Source: Branchiibius hedensis
GTDB taxonomy: Bacteria; Actinomycetota; Actinomycetes; Actinomycetales; Dermatophilaceae
Length of the DNA: 64,000 bases
Assembly: GCF_900108585.1 (NCBI RefSeq)
Contig: NZ_UESZ01000001.1
Span: 2,666,001-2,730,000, forward strand
Direction of reading: 5' to 3'
Shown: positions 32,273 to 41,208 of the stretch, piece after piece
How positions within the stretch are numbered: the first letter of the stretch is position 1
How the letters are laid out: the number at the start of each line of letters is the position of its first letter
Notes under the pieces: generated by a model
What the model was told of the DNA's origin: nothing
What the model saw: only the letters and a program-made list of their open reading frames with translations
Databases searched by the model: none
Translations under genes and position numbers: made by a program

Positions 32273-34797
32273 ATGGCGGCCAGCGGCGGCAACCCGGCCG
32301 CGCGGCGCGCCGGCCACCAGGCGGCGACCACCCCGGCGGCCACTGCGATCACCAGGGCCCCGAGCAGTTGCAGCCAGGGGATGTCCAGCACGCTGATCCC
32401 ACGGTTCGCCTGGGATCGCTGGAGCAACCAGCCGAGGAGAACGCCGGTGCTCAGTCCGATCACCGAGCCGAGGACGCAGATGGCCAGCGCTTCCAGCCGG
32501 ATCATCCGCCGCACCTGGCCACGGGTCATGGCAACCGCGCGCAACAGACCGATCTCCCGACGTCGCTCGGCAACCGACAGCACCAGCGTGTTGACGATGC
32601 CCAGGAACGCGATCAGGATCGCGAGCCCCAGGAGTGCGTAGATCACCCGGAGCAACTGATCGATCGGCTCGCGTTGTTGCGCGGCGAACTCGTCCTGATT
32701 CTTGACCGTCACCACCGAGTTGCCGCCGAGGGCGGCGACGAGGCCGGCCCGGACGGCCGCGGGTTTGGCCGACGGCTCGCGGGAGACGAAGACGAGGCGG
32801 TCCTCGGGTCCCCCGCCCATCGCGTTGAACTGCTGCGTCGTGGTGATGACGTCGACCACCGCCAGGGGGCTCTGGGCCATGATGCCGGCCACCTTGACGG
32901 CGTACGGCTTGCCGAGGAAACCGATCGTCACGTCGCGACCGACCCGCAGACCGTGCTCTTGGGCGAAGGTGCGGGACACCACGACGCTGGCGCCGCGCCA
33001 GTCGGCCGAGGTTCCAGCGTCGAAGTGCAGATCGACCAGATCAAGGAACGGCACCGGGTCGGTCGCCGCAACGGTGATCTGGATCTGCTGACCGCCCGCT
33101 TCCAGGTACGCCCCGCCCTGTCGGACTCGCGCCACGTCCTGGACGCCGGGCACCTTCTCGATGCGCTCGGCGATGGTTGGCGAGAACGGTGCGCCGTACG
33201 ACGCCGACACGATGTAGTCGCTGCGGAAGGTATCGGCGATCAGCTGATCGACACTGGCCCGGGCGGACATCGCGAAGACCCCCATCATGGCCACCAACGC
33301 CGTACCCATCATCAACGCCGTGGCGGTCACCCCGGTGCGACGCGGATTGCGCAGCGCATTCGTGCCCGCAAGCCGCGCGACATCACCCCACAACAGCCCC
33401 GCCGCGCGGGCGGCGACCCGGATCACGGGCCTCGCCAGGACCGGCGTCAACACGACCACCCCGACGAGGGCAAGGACGATGGCTACCGCGAGCAACACGT
33501 TCGTCGACGCCCGCGCGCGGACCGGGGGCGCCAGGGCGAGTGCGGCCAGCGCGAGTACGCCGATCCCCACCCCCGCTCGCAACCGCAGCGAGCGCTCGAC
33601 CGGGGTGGGGTCGTCGCGCAACGCCGCCGCCGGCGGCACGCTACTGGCCCGACGAGCGGGCAGGTACGCCGCCAGCACGGTGACCACGACACCGAGGGCC
33701 GCAGCGATGAAAGCGCCGGTCCACGGCACGACCAGCGGCGTCGCGGACAGGTCGTACCCGAACCGGCGCAGCAGACCGCGGATCAGCCGGGCCAGGAGGT
33801 AGCCGCACCCCAGCCCGAGGGCCGAGCCGACGATGCCGATCACGAGCGCCTCGAGCAGCACCATCCGCCGGATGTCGGCCTTACTCGCACCGATCGCTCG
33901 CAGCAGCGCCAGTTCGCGGGCCCGTTGGGTCACCAACATCGCGAAGGTGTTGGCGATCAGGAATCCGCCGGCGAGCAACGAGGTCGCGGCGAAAACCCAC
34001 AGCGCGGCGGTGATGAAGCGCAATGCCTTGTTGATGGTGCTGGCATCCACGTCCGCTGCCTGCGCCCCGGTGAGCGCCGCCATTCCGGCGGGCAGGACCG
34101 CGTTGATCCGGTCCCGCAGCGCCGCGGGACTCACGCCCGGTTTCGCGACCACCCACAACTGCTGGAAAACGTTCCCGTTGTCGGCGAAGATCTTCTGCGC
34201 GGTAGCCGTGTCGACGGTGACCAGCGTTGCCCCCGGGGTTCCGCCTGCGCCGTACGTCACCAGACCGACCAGTTTCTTGGTCACCACGGGGTTGTCGCCG
34301 GTGGTGACGATGGTGACCATGTCACCGAGCCGGTAGCCGCCCTCGGCGGCGGCTTTGGGGTCGATGGCCACCTCGCCGGCGGAGGCAGGGGCGCGACCCT
34401 CGAGCACGACCAGGCCGGGCAGGCCACCGGCGGCACGTCCGTTGTGGAAGTTCGTCCCGCTGCCGGGGACGTTGGCCGCACCCAACACCTCACCGTTCTT
34501 GCCCAGCAGGTAGACACCGTTCTCGAGCACCTGGCCGTCGACCTGGGCGACGCCGGGGACCGCCTCGACGCGGGGGATCAGCGAGGCATCCACCTGGCCC
34601 TGTCCGGAACGGACACCGGCTTGGCGGACGACGACGTCACTGACTGTCCCCGACTGCACTGCGGAGAACGCCCGGTCCAGAGTGCTGATGAAGATCAGCG
34701 ATCCGAAGGCGAAGCTGACGCCCAGCAGGACGGCGAGCAGTGACATGACCAGCCGTGCCCTGCGGGCGATCAGGCTGCGCACAGCAGCGGTGAGCAA
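32260..34797 (-). CDS. ABC exporter permease, two FtsX domains
   Basis: 845 residues. Layout: TM1 near residues 15-37, a large extracellular domain, a 3-TM FtsX core at about 265-400 (LLAGGFLIANTFAMLVTQRARELALLRAIGASKADIRRM), two extra TM helices about 415-465, a second extracellular domain, and a second FtsX core near the end (AERRREIGLLRAVAMTRGQVRRMIRLEALAICVLG). This is the macrolide-exporter/lipoprotein-release-like permease in one chain. The TTG at 34797 starts one base after the ATPase stop; a GTG at 34782 is an alternative. Exports an unknown substrate with the ATPase encoded upstream. Confidence 0.9.
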   Translation of the reverse strand: MLTAAVRSLIARRARLVMSLLAVLLGVSFAFGSLIFISTLDRAFSAVQSGTVSDVVVRQAGVRSGQGQVDASLIPRVEAVPGVAQVDGQVLENGVYLLGKNGEVLGAANVPGSGTNFHNGRAAGGLPGLVVLEGRAPASAGEVAIDPKAAAEGGYRLGDMVTIVTTGDNPVVTKKLVGLVTYGAGGTPGATLVTVDTATAQKIFADNGNVFQQLWVVAKPGVSPAALRDRINAVLPAGMAALTGAQAADVDASTINKALRFITAALWVFAATSLLAGGFLIANTFAMLVTQRARELALLRAIGASKADIRRMVLLEALVIGIVGSALGLGCGYLLARLIRGLLRRFGYDLSATPLVVPWTGAFIAAALGVVVTVLAAYLPARRASSVPPAAALRDDPTPVERSLRLRAGVGIGVLALAALALAPPVRARASTNVLLAVAIVLALVGVVVLTPVLARPVIRVAARAAGLLWGDVARLAGTNALRNPRRTGVTATALMMGTALVAMMGVFAMSARASVDQLIADTFRSDYIVSASYGAPFSPTIAERIEKVPGVQDVARVRQGGAYLEAGGQQIQITVAATDPVPFLDLVDLHFDAGTSADWRGASVVVSRTFAQEHGLRVGRDVTIGFLGKPYAVKVAGIMAQSPLAVVDVITTTQQFNAMGGGPEDRLVFVSREPSAKPAAVRAGLVAALGGNSVVTVKNQDEFAAQQREPIDQLLRVIYALLGLAILIAFLGIVNTLVLSVAERRREIGLLRAVAMTRGQVRRMIRLEALAICVLGSVIGLSTGVLLGWLLQRSQANRGISVLDIPWLQLLGALVIAVAAGVVAAWWPARRAAGLPPLAAIATE

Positions 34798-34798
34798 G

Positions 34799-35587
34799 TC
34801 AGACCCCGGCCCGTTCCGATCGATCGGTGGCCACGACGACGCTCTGGCCGAATCCGGCGTCGAGTCCCTTCATCCGCTCCAGGACGGTGGCCGCGGTTGG
34901 CTGACTCATCTCATCAACGATCCGGCCGTCGGAGAGGAACAGAATCCGGTCGGTGAAGGCCGCGGCCGCCGCGTCGTGCGTCACCATGACCACGGTCTGG
35001 CCGAACTCGTCGACGGCTTGACGGAGCAACGCCAGCACCTGCCCGCTGGCGGTCGAGTCGAGGTTGCCCGTGGGTTCGTCGGCGAAGATGACGTCTGGCC
35101 GCGTGATCAGGGCCCTCGCGCAGGCGACCCGCTGTTGCTGACCGCCGGACAGTTGCGCCGGGCGGTGTTGCAGGCGATCTGCCAGCCCGACCGACTCGAC
35201 GATCTGATCGAACCACCGGCCGTCGGGTTTCCGGCCGGCCATCGCCAGTGGCAGCAGGATGTTCTCCTCGGCGGTGAGCGTCGGGACGAGGTTGAAGCTC
35301 TGGAAGACGAAACCGATGCGCTCGCGGCGCAGCCGGGTCAGTTTGTTGTCGCTGAGCCGAGCGAACGTGTCCCCACCGAACCGAACCTCGCCCGAGGTCG
35401 GGGTGTCCAGGGCCGCCAGGCAGTGCAGCAGCGTTGACTTGCCGGATCCGGACGGCCCCATGATGGCGGTGTACTGACCCTGGCGGATCTGGACGTCGAC
35501 ACCATCCAGCGCGCGCACCGTGGAATCGCCGGAGCCGTACTCTTTCACCAGCGTCACTGCGCTGACGGCGACCTGCGGTTCCGGCAT
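34799..35587 (-). CDS. ABC exporter ATP-binding protein
   Basis: 262 residues of the MacB/LolD ATPase group: Walker A GPSGSGKST, Q-loop FVFQSFNLVPTLTAEENI, signature LSGGQQQRVACARAL, Walker B VIFADEPTGNLDS and H-loop MVTHD. The ATG at 35587 is chosen because the frame upstream is low quality and TAGGAT lies 7 bases before it. It forms the transporter with the FtsX-type permease gene one base downstream and is divergent from an SGNH lipoprotein gene. Confidence 0.94.
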   Translation of the reverse strand: MPEPQVAVSAVTLVKEYGSGDSTVRALDGVDVQIRQGQYTAIMGPSGSGKSTLLHCLAALDTPTSGEVRFGGDTFARLSDNKLTRLRRERIGFVFQSFNLVPTLTAEENILLPLAMAGRKPDGRWFDQIVESVGLADRLQHRPAQLSGGQQQRVACARALITRPDVIFADEPTGNLDSTASGQVLALLRQAVDEFGQTVVMVTHDAAAAAFTDRILFLSDGRIVDEMSQPTAATVLERMKGLDAGFGQSVVVATDRSERAGV

Positions 35588-35594
35588 AGCCGCG

Positions 35595-35600
35595 ATCCTA
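35595..35600 (-). promoter_or_regulatory. -10 box TAGGAT of the ABC exporter operon
   Basis: Minus-strand TAGGAT is 7 bases before the ATPase ATG at 35587, a leaderless arrangement. Confidence 0.45.
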
Positions 35601-35659
35601 CTGCCGCGTAAACCTCGCTGTGGCGCGTCTCGCACGCTGTGTGTGATGAGGTGGTGACC

Positions 35660-36607
35660 GTGACCGCGCGTACCCGCTCCCTGGCGGCGGTGGCCGTGTT
35701 GTGCGCCGCTTTGGCCGGCTGCTCCTCGACGTCCGGCGAGCCGCGATCCACCTCCGCGGGCACGGCGCCCAGCGCGTCGTCGAGCACATCGTCCGGCACG
35801 GCGTCGAGCACCTCTTCGGACGACCACCTCGTCGGGGGCCGGATGGTCAGCTTCGGCGACTCGTACACAGCAGGCACCGCCACCGGCGCCACCCAGCCCT
35901 CGCCCGCGTCGTTCTGCGCGCAGGCGGCTGACAACTACCCGCGGCAGGTGGCCAAAGCTCTGGACGTGACGTTGGCTGACCGATCCTGCAACGCAGCCCG
36001 CACCACGAACATCGGCACGCCGCAGTCGTTCCAGGGCGAGACGGCGCCGCCGCAGATCGACGGCCTGACCGCGGACACCCGCCTGGTGACGATCGCGCTC
36101 GGCGTGAACGACAACGGTTTGTTCGGCACGCTGGTCGGCTGCAGCCACTACGCCGCTGTGTCCACCTCAGCCACCCCCTGCAAGGACAGCGTTCTCGGCT
36201 CGACGCCGAACGCGGTCAGTCAGATTCCCGAGGTGACGTCCTCGCTGGTGGCCGCGGTGCGCACGATCAAGGCCGACGCACCCCGGGCGCAGGTCGTTCT
36301 GTTGGGTTACCCCCAGGTCCTGCCCGAGGGCGCACAGTGTCCGTCCCGGTGGCCGATCACCGAAGGCGACGCGGCGTGGGTCAACGCCACCCTCGGCAGA
36401 CTCGACGATGCAATCAAAGCCGCTGCAGTGCAGACTGATTCGAAATTCCTGGACCTTCGTCCGGTCACCGCTTCGCACACCGCCTGTGCCGCGGAACCGT
36501 GGTTCAACGGCTCCCACGTGGCCGATGGCGACGGTTCGAGCTATCACCCCCGCTCTGGGTACATGACCGGAGTAGCCCGTGCTCTCGTCGCCGTGCTCCA
36601 GCCCTGA
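35660..36607 (+). CDS. SGNH/GDSL-family secreted lipoprotein hydrolase
   Basis: 315 residues from the GTG at 35660 (GAGG upstream; in-frame starts exist at 35639 and 35654). Lipoprotein signal with lipobox LAGC near residue 21, then a Ser/Thr-rich spacer. SGNH blocks: I FGDSYTAG with the nucleophile Ser, III GVND, and V-like YHPRSGYM with the catalytic His. Several Cys pairs suggest disulfides. Expected to hydrolyse an ester or acetyl group outside the cell, similar to SEST-type esterases; substrate unknown. Confidence 0.87.
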   Translation: MTARTRSLAAVAVLCAALAGCSSTSGEPRSTSAGTAPSASSSTSSGTASSTSSDDHLVGGRMVSFGDSYTAGTATGATQPSPASFCAQAADNYPRQVAKALDVTLADRSCNAARTTNIGTPQSFQGETAPPQIDGLTADTRLVTIALGVNDNGLFGTLVGCSHYAAVSTSATPCKDSVLGSTPNAVSQIPEVTSSLVAAVRTIKADAPRAQVVLLGYPQVLPEGAQCPSRWPITEGDAAWVNATLGRLDDAIKAAAVQTDSKFLDLRPVTASHTACAAEPWFNGSHVADGDGSSYHPRSGYMTGVARALVAVLQP

Positions 36608-36663
36608 ATCGCCCTGTGGACAAACCGATTCGGGTGCTGTTGGCCGCCTAGCGTGAACCTATC

Positions 36664-36680
36664 GCGCCCACATCCGGTGG
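36664..36680 (+). other. small leader hairpin before the WXG100 gene
   Basis: GCCCAC and GTGGGC form a 6-bp stem with a short loop in the region between a possible -10 box TAGCGT (about 36650) and the gene start at 36708. Confidence 0.25.
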
Positions 36681-36707
36681 GCCCGTCGTCACCAGGGGGA
36701 CGATTCC

Positions 36708-37001
36708 ATGAGCAACACCTTCGCCGTCAACACCACCGAGATCGCTCGACACAGCAGCGACCTCAACCTCATCGCCGGGCAGATCCAGGATGCGATGGGC
36801 GCCATGCGACGCAAGCTGGAGGTTCTCCAGGGCACCTGGACCGGCTCGGCATCCGGGCAGTACGCCGCGCTGCAGCACGAGTGGGAGGGCCAGCAGGAGA
36901 ACGTTCGCCGCACCCTTGAGTCCATCTCCGGGGCCCTGGGCCGGGCCGGTTCGTCCTACCAGCAGACCGAGCAGGACGTGTTGGCCACCTTCCGGCACTG
37001 A
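36708..37001 (+). CDS. WXG100-family (ESAT-6-like) secreted protein
   Basis: 97 residues, two-helix hairpin with the turn WTGSASG (WxG-type motif) and a C-terminal YQQTE fitting the YxxxD/E export signal of type VII secretion. AGGGGGA lies 6 bases before the ATG. No EccC ATPase, EccB/D/E or second WXG100 gene is within reach, so it depends on a secretion system elsewhere and may act as a homodimer. Confidence 0.88.
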   Translation: MSNTFAVNTTEIARHSSDLNLIAGQIQDAMGAMRRKLEVLQGTWTGSASGQYAALQHEWEGQQENVRRTLESISGALGRAGSSYQQTEQDVLATFRH

Positions 37002-37049
37002 GGGATCTGACTGGGGGACAGAGCAGTTCGGGTACGCCGATCGGAGTGC

Positions 37050-37865
37050 TCAGCCGATCGCGGCAGTCACGGCTCGCAGCTGGCCGAGCACGATCACGTC
37101 AATCTGGCCCGGGTGCAGGCGGAGCTCGAGGTTCTCCACCCCGGCCCAGGTGTCCAGATCGGCGTACCCGAGCGCCGAGAGCCGGGTCGCGACTTCGTCG
37201 GCCAACTCGCCGTCGAGCGGCAACAGGTCGGTTGACTCACCGAAGAGCAGGTCGTGCACCTGCAGCAGTCTGGCCAGTTCGGGGATCGGCGCCACGTGGT
37301 CGTCGACCCGCAGGTCGTAGATCACGTCGTCGCCGGGGGTATAACTGCCGGTCTTCGAGACCACGAGCAACGCCGCGGATTGCCGGCCGCGCGAATCGCC
37401 GCCGGCAACGTCACCGGCCTCAAGGGATCGCAACAGGCGTTGCACCAACGGGAGGTCCTCGGTGGCCAGCCACTCGTCGTACATCGCATCGACCACGTCG
37501 GGACCGGTGAGGATGTTGCCCTGGATGGCCACGTTCGGCCCGGTCCGGCCGCCGGCCCACGGCAGCGCCGAGGTGCCGGTGAAGGTGGCACTGCCGCCGC
37601 GGGAGTCGACCATGCCCGCCTGGCGGGTCTCGCGGCGGTCGTCAGCGGCGGTGAGGGCGGCGAGCGCGTCGGAGGCACTCAGCCCTTCGGCGAGGCGGGC
37701 CAGACCGTCGCGTTTGTAGAGGGTGTTGCACAAGGCCTGGGTGGCGACGGCGCCGATGCCGAAGCGGGCAGCGGGCACAGCCGCGCCGACGGCCAGGAAT
37801 TTGGACGCGACAGCGACCCCGAGATCACCGGTCGCCGCATCCCGCGCCACGATGGAGAACGTCAT
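37050..37865 (-). CDS. DUF1028-family protein
   Basis: 271 residues. The whole N-terminal 200 residues match DUF1028 (MTFSIVARDAATGDLGVAVASKFLAVGAAVPAARFGIGAVATQAL, GMVDSRGGSATFTG, AIQGNILTGPDVVDAM, DRGRQSAALLVV-like). The family has an Ntn-hydrolase-like fold and no settled function. A C-terminal extension of about 60 residues (LLFGESTDLLPLDGELADEVATRLSALGYADLD) resembles a putative peptidoglycan-binding tail. Its start lies 15 bases from the ECF promoter box that drives the divergent sigma gene. Confidence 0.87.
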   Translation of the reverse strand: MTFSIVARDAATGDLGVAVASKFLAVGAAVPAARFGIGAVATQALCNTLYKRDGLARLAEGLSASDALAALTAADDRRETRQAGMVDSRGGSATFTGTSALPWAGGRTGPNVAIQGNILTGPDVVDAMYDEWLATEDLPLVQRLLRSLEAGDVAGGDSRGRQSAALLVVSKTGSYTPGDDVIYDLRVDDHVAPIPELARLLQVHDLLFGESTDLLPLDGELADEVATRLSALGYADLDTWAGVENLELRLHPGQIDVIVLGQLRAVTAAIG

Positions 37866-37880
37866 GCCTCACTGTCACAC

Positions 37881-37916
37881 AACCTTTTCGGTGGCTATGA
37901 CGTAGGTACCGGTATG
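37881..37916 (+). promoter_or_regulatory. ECF-type promoter 1, AACCTTTT-N22-GGTATG
   Basis: -35-like AACCTTTT (37881-37888), CGT at 37901-37903 and GGTATGA at 37911-37917. The same three elements occur with identical spacing at 39517-39553 ahead of the second sigma gene, while the DNA between them differs. Confidence 0.7.
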
Positions 37917-37936
37917 AGTGGTCATAGGGAGCGGGA

Positions 37937-38431
37937 ATGAGCGGGCGCGACGACGCTGCGTTCACCGAGTTCGTCGCCGCCAGTTCGCCGTCGTTGTTGC
38001 ACACCGCCTGGCTGTTGTGCGGGGACGCACACCGGGCCGAGGACCTGGTGCAGGAGACCTACGTGCGGCTCTACCGCAAGTGGCGCTCGATGAACGGCCA
38101 GCCGTGGTCCTACGCGCGCAAGACGTTGGTCAACCTGAACACCGATCGGTGGCGTTCGACGAGGCTGGAGGTGGTCTCCGGCTCCCTTCCCGAGGCTGGT
38201 GCCGAGGGTGACGAGGCGCAGGTCGATGCCCGCCGCGCGCTGATCGACGCGCTGAGCACACTGCCCCGCCGCGAGCGCGACGTGGTGGTGCTGCGGCACT
38301 ACGCGGACCTGTCCGAGCTTCAGGTGGCCGACCTGCTCGGCATCGGAGTGGGGACGGTCAAGAGCGCCGGGTCCCGTGGATTGGCCCGGCTCCGAACGCA
38401 ACTCGACCCAGCATTGGAGGGACAGTCATGA
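37937..38431 (+). CDS. SigE-family ECF RNA polymerase sigma factor (module 1)
   Basis: 164 residues. Region 2 (FTEFVAASSPSLLHTAWLLCGDAHRAEDLVQETYVRLYRKW) and region 4 (ALSTLPRRERDVVVLRHYADLSELQVADLLGIGVGTVKSAGSRGLARLR) are typical of the actinobacterial SigE-family ECF group. ATG at 37937. The stop overlaps the start of the membrane-protein gene downstream (ATGA). Its paralogue is encoded 1.15 kb downstream. Confidence 0.93.
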   Translation: MSGRDDAAFTEFVAASSPSLLHTAWLLCGDAHRAEDLVQETYVRLYRKWRSMNGQPWSYARKTLVNLNTDRWRSTRLEVVSGSLPEAGAEGDEAQVDARRALIDALSTLPRRERDVVVLRHYADLSELQVADLLGIGVGTVKSAGSRGLARLRTQLDPALEGQS

Positions 38432-39513
38432 GCATCGACGTCGAAGAGCTGCTGCGGGAGACCTCCGCGCCGCCGATGAGCCTGTCCCCCGCGACGGTCC
38501 TGGGCGCCGCCAAGCAAGACGTGGTACGCCGACGCCGCCGGTTCGCGGGGCTGGCGACGGCTGGGGTCGCGGCGGCTGCCGCCGTCGCGATCACGGTGGG
38601 TGTGGTCGGCGGCGAACAGAGCGCACCCAGGCCGATGCCCGCGCAGACCAACACGCTGGATCTGAATGATCCGCAGAAAGCGGACTTCTTCGGGCCGAGC
38701 GCTGGCCTGCCGCTCGGTCAGATCGCCTCGAGCGCGATACCGATCGCGTCCGATCCATCCGGTGCTGCGCGGACGCCAATGACCAAGTACGTCGTGACCC
38801 GGCAGGACGGCGTACTGCGACTCAGTCGCCTCGACGGCAGCCGCCAAACCCTGCTGCCGCTGGCGGAAAAGTTGTCCGACGGCGGTTCGGTGACCACCGA
38901 TCGGAAACAAACGTTGATGGTGCATCCGTTGCCTGCCGACGTCAGGTCCGCGGCGCAGGTCATCTCGGCTCAGGCAATGGTCGAAGGTGGCGGGACGACC
39001 CTGTCGGATGGCAGCACAGTGGGCGTCTTCTGGACCAGCGATCCGGTCAACGTGTCCAACGTCGGACTGGCCTGGTGGCGCACTACCTCCGGCAGCCTGG
39101 GCTCGTCTACCGCTGAGACCGCGAAGACAGTGACGCTGACTGCTGGCGGAAAGAAGGCGACCTACTGGGAGTTCACCAAGAGTTCCTTCTGCGGGTTCGA
39201 TGATGAGACGGGAGCGTTCGCGACCCCAATGACGAACGAGCAGTGCCCGACGGATCTCTCTGGCTCGGAGGACCACGTCGGGTGGATGCAGACGGTTTAT
39301 GGGCCGATCAGCAACCTGCACAGCGTTACCGCGCCTGGTGTGACGGACCAGGCGATCGTGTCGGCGAGTATCCCCGGCACCTCGCGAGTGGTGCTGTGGG
39401 GTTCGGGGACTCTCGCCGCAGGCAGTGGCGCCGGATCGGACGCACCCTTCAGCAAGGTCACGTGGACCGGTCCCGACGGGAAGACTCACTCCTGGGATGC
39501 GCCGACTCCCTGA
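38428..39513 (+). CDS. ECF partner membrane protein, putative anti-sigma factor (module 1)
   Basis: 361 residues. A 40-residue cytoplasmic N-terminus (MSIDVEELLRETSAPPMSLSP, then VVRRRRRFAG), one TM helix (about 41-62), then a 300-residue external domain with two Cys (SSFCGF and NEQCP). No HxxxCxxC zinc anti-sigma motif is present. Translationally coupled to the sigma gene. It is homologous to the product of 40087-41166: both have KY/TY-V-DGVLR, DGGS, P-PAD, an AWW/SWW-T motif and a C-terminal PF..xWT/SPDGK. A role as anti-sigma factor or sensor is inferred. Confidence 0.75.
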   Translation: MSIDVEELLRETSAPPMSLSPATVLGAAKQDVVRRRRRFAGLATAGVAAAAAVAITVGVVGGEQSAPRPMPAQTNTLDLNDPQKADFFGPSAGLPLGQIASSAIPIASDPSGAARTPMTKYVVTRQDGVLRLSRLDGSRQTLLPLAEKLSDGGSVTTDRKQTLMVHPLPADVRSAAQVISAQAMVEGGGTTLSDGSTVGVFWTSDPVNVSNVGLAWWRTTSGSLGSSTAETAKTVTLTAGGKKATYWEFTKSSFCGFDDETGAFATPMTNEQCPTDLSGSEDHVGWMQTVYGPISNLHSVTAPGVTDQAIVSASIPGTSRVVLWGSGTLAAGSGAGSDAPFSKVTWTGPDGKTHSWDAPTP

Positions 39514-39516
39514 GTC

Positions 39517-39552
39517 AACCTTTTGCGCCTGCTGTGCGTCTGTTTCGGTATG
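39517..39552 (+). promoter_or_regulatory. ECF-type promoter 2, AACCTTTT-N22-GGTATG
   Basis: AACCTTTT at 39517-39524, CGT at 39537-39539 and GGTATGA at 39547-39553, same spacing as at 37881. It starts 4 bases after the stop of module 1, so module 2 has its own promoter. Confidence 0.7.
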
Positions 39553-39583
39553 ACCATGACAGCAGGACGGACATCGGGGCGAC

Positions 39584-40090
39584 GTGGACGCGGCTGAGCA
39601 GGCGCGGTTCGTCGAATTCGTCCAGGCCAGCAGCCCGCACCTGCTGAAGACCGCCTGGTTGCTGACCGGCGATCCGCACGTTGCTGAAGACCTCGTCCAG
39701 GAGGCGCTGGCCCGCGTCTACACCAAATGGGGCAGCGCCCAGAAGGCGCCGTGGGCCTACACCCGCAAGGTCATGCTCAACCTGCGCACGGACCGCTGGC
39801 GCCGGACCGGGGCCGAGATCGTGACTGCGGACGTTGCGGACTCACCCACCCGCGACGCGGGCGGCACAGTCGATGCCCGGGCCGACCTGGTGCGCGCCCT
39901 ACGGCAGCTGCCGCTGCGCGAGCGGCAGTGCGTCGTACTGCGCTACTACGCGGACCTGTCCGAAGAGGAGACCGCGAACGCACTCGGTGTCAGCCTCGGG
40001 ACCGTCAAGAGCTCGGCCTCCCGCGGCCTGGCCACGCTGCGCACCCTCGTCCATTCCGACACCACCTCTTCGAAGGGAGCGGCGTCATGA
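39584..40090 (+). CDS. SigE-family ECF RNA polymerase sigma factor (module 2)
   Basis: 168 residues, close paralogue of the protein at 37937 (FVEFVQASSPHLLKTAWLLTGDPHVAEDLVQEALARVYTKWG; ALRQLPLRERQCVVLRYYADLSEEETANALGVSLGTVKSSASRGLATLR). GTG start at 39584 with GGGG upstream. Overlaps the partner gene by four bases. Similarity in gene order, overlap and promoter shows that the two modules arose by tandem duplication. Confidence 0.93.
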   Translation: MDAAEQARFVEFVQASSPHLLKTAWLLTGDPHVAEDLVQEALARVYTKWGSAQKAPWAYTRKVMLNLRTDRWRRTGAEIVTADVADSPTRDAGGTVDARADLVRALRQLPLRERQCVVLRYYADLSEEETANALGVSLGTVKSSASRGLATLRTLVHSDTTSSKGAAS

Positions 40091-41166
40091 GCGTCGAACT
40101 CGAAGAACTCTTCCACGACCTGGACCCGGCCGCGCCGACCATGAGCGTGTCCGCGGACTCGGTGGTCGCCTCCGGCCAGCGCAAGGTACGCCGCCGCCGA
40201 GCCCTGTGGGGCGCCGGCACCGGGGCGCTCGCCGCGGCCGCCGCTGTCGCGATCGCAGTGGGTACGGCGCTGCCGGACTCCTCGTCCCCCTCACCGATGC
40301 CCGCGCACAGTTCGACGCCCCCACTCGGCCAGTTCTTCCAGCGCGACGGTGACGACGCCGGACTCCCCCGCGATGAGGTGACCTCGACGCCGATGGGCAA
40401 GGCCGACGGCAAACCGGCCACCCCGTCCACGACGTACCAGGTGTATCGCAAGGACGGCGTTCTGCGGATCCGCCGGATCGACAAGACAGGCTCGGTCGAC
40501 CTGCCCGAGGTTGCCCAGTACAAGGACGGCGGTTCGGCGACAAACGACCGGGACCAGACGGTCATCGTTCGCCCGGTGCCAGCGGACACCGACACCGCCG
40601 ATCTGTGGATCGATCCCCGGTCCGACTACTCCATGCTGGGCGGTGCCGGCGTTGTCCTTCCCGACGGCACACCTGCCGCCGTTTTCTGGACCGGCCAGCG
40701 CATCGACGCCGCGAAATACGTGGGATACGCCTCGTGGTGGACGACCGCTGGCACTCTGCATGCTTCGAACGGCGCCACCGCGACGCTGGTGCCACTCACC
40801 ACGACTGCCGGATCGGCTACCACCTTCTGGTCCTTCGAATCGTTGGGCACGTGCGGCGTCCGGGTGCTCACGAAGGGCGGTACGAACGGCGGAACCAACG
40901 ACGTCGCCGCCGACGGCGTGTGCGCGACCACCATCACCGGCGGAGCCCCGGCCCACCAGGTCGTCGCGATCCTCGCACCGGGGCCCGTGACCAAGGTGAC
41001 CACCACGGCAACGACCGGCGGCGCCGCGCCAGCGCTGCACACGACGCCGGTGGGCGACGGTCACGTGTTGATGTGGCTCGACACCACCGAGGTGGACCAC
41101 CTGCCGTTCCGGGAGATTTCCTGGACGTCGCCAGACGGTAAGCGGCTGACCTGGCCCCAACAATGA
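40087..41166 (+). CDS. ECF partner membrane protein, putative anti-sigma factor (module 2)
   Basis: 359 residues. Cytoplasmic N-terminus (MSVELEELFHDLDPAAPTMSVS, KVRRRRALWG), one TM helix about 40-62, external domain with Cys in LGTCGV and DGVCAT. Shares a colinear set of short motifs with the module 1 partner but is clearly diverged, more so than the sigma factors. No zinc anti-sigma motif. Coupled to the sigma gene by ATGA. Confidence 0.75.
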   Translation: MSVELEELFHDLDPAAPTMSVSADSVVASGQRKVRRRRALWGAGTGALAAAAAVAIAVGTALPDSSSPSPMPAHSSTPPLGQFFQRDGDDAGLPRDEVTSTPMGKADGKPATPSTTYQVYRKDGVLRIRRIDKTGSVDLPEVAQYKDGGSATNDRDQTVIVRPVPADTDTADLWIDPRSDYSMLGGAGVVLPDGTPAAVFWTGQRIDAAKYVGYASWWTTAGTLHASNGATATLVPLTTTAGSATTFWSFESLGTCGVRVLTKGGTNGGTNDVAADGVCATTITGGAPAHQVVAILAPGPVTKVTTTATTGGAAPALHTTPVGDGHVLMWLDTTEVDHLPFREISWTSPDGKRLTWPQQ

Positions 41167-41208
41167 GTCCCGCTGCCACGGTCGGGCCAGCAACACGTTG
41201 TCCCGACG

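Noticed and set aside
32173-34743. Open frame of 856 codons opposite the ABC permease
   Set aside because: Shadow of a high-GC gene on the other strand; low-complexity product.
37037-37060. Hairpin CCGATCGG ... CCGATCG at the DUF1028 stop
   Set aside because: Weak, self-palindromic arms and a mismatch; not convincing as a terminator.
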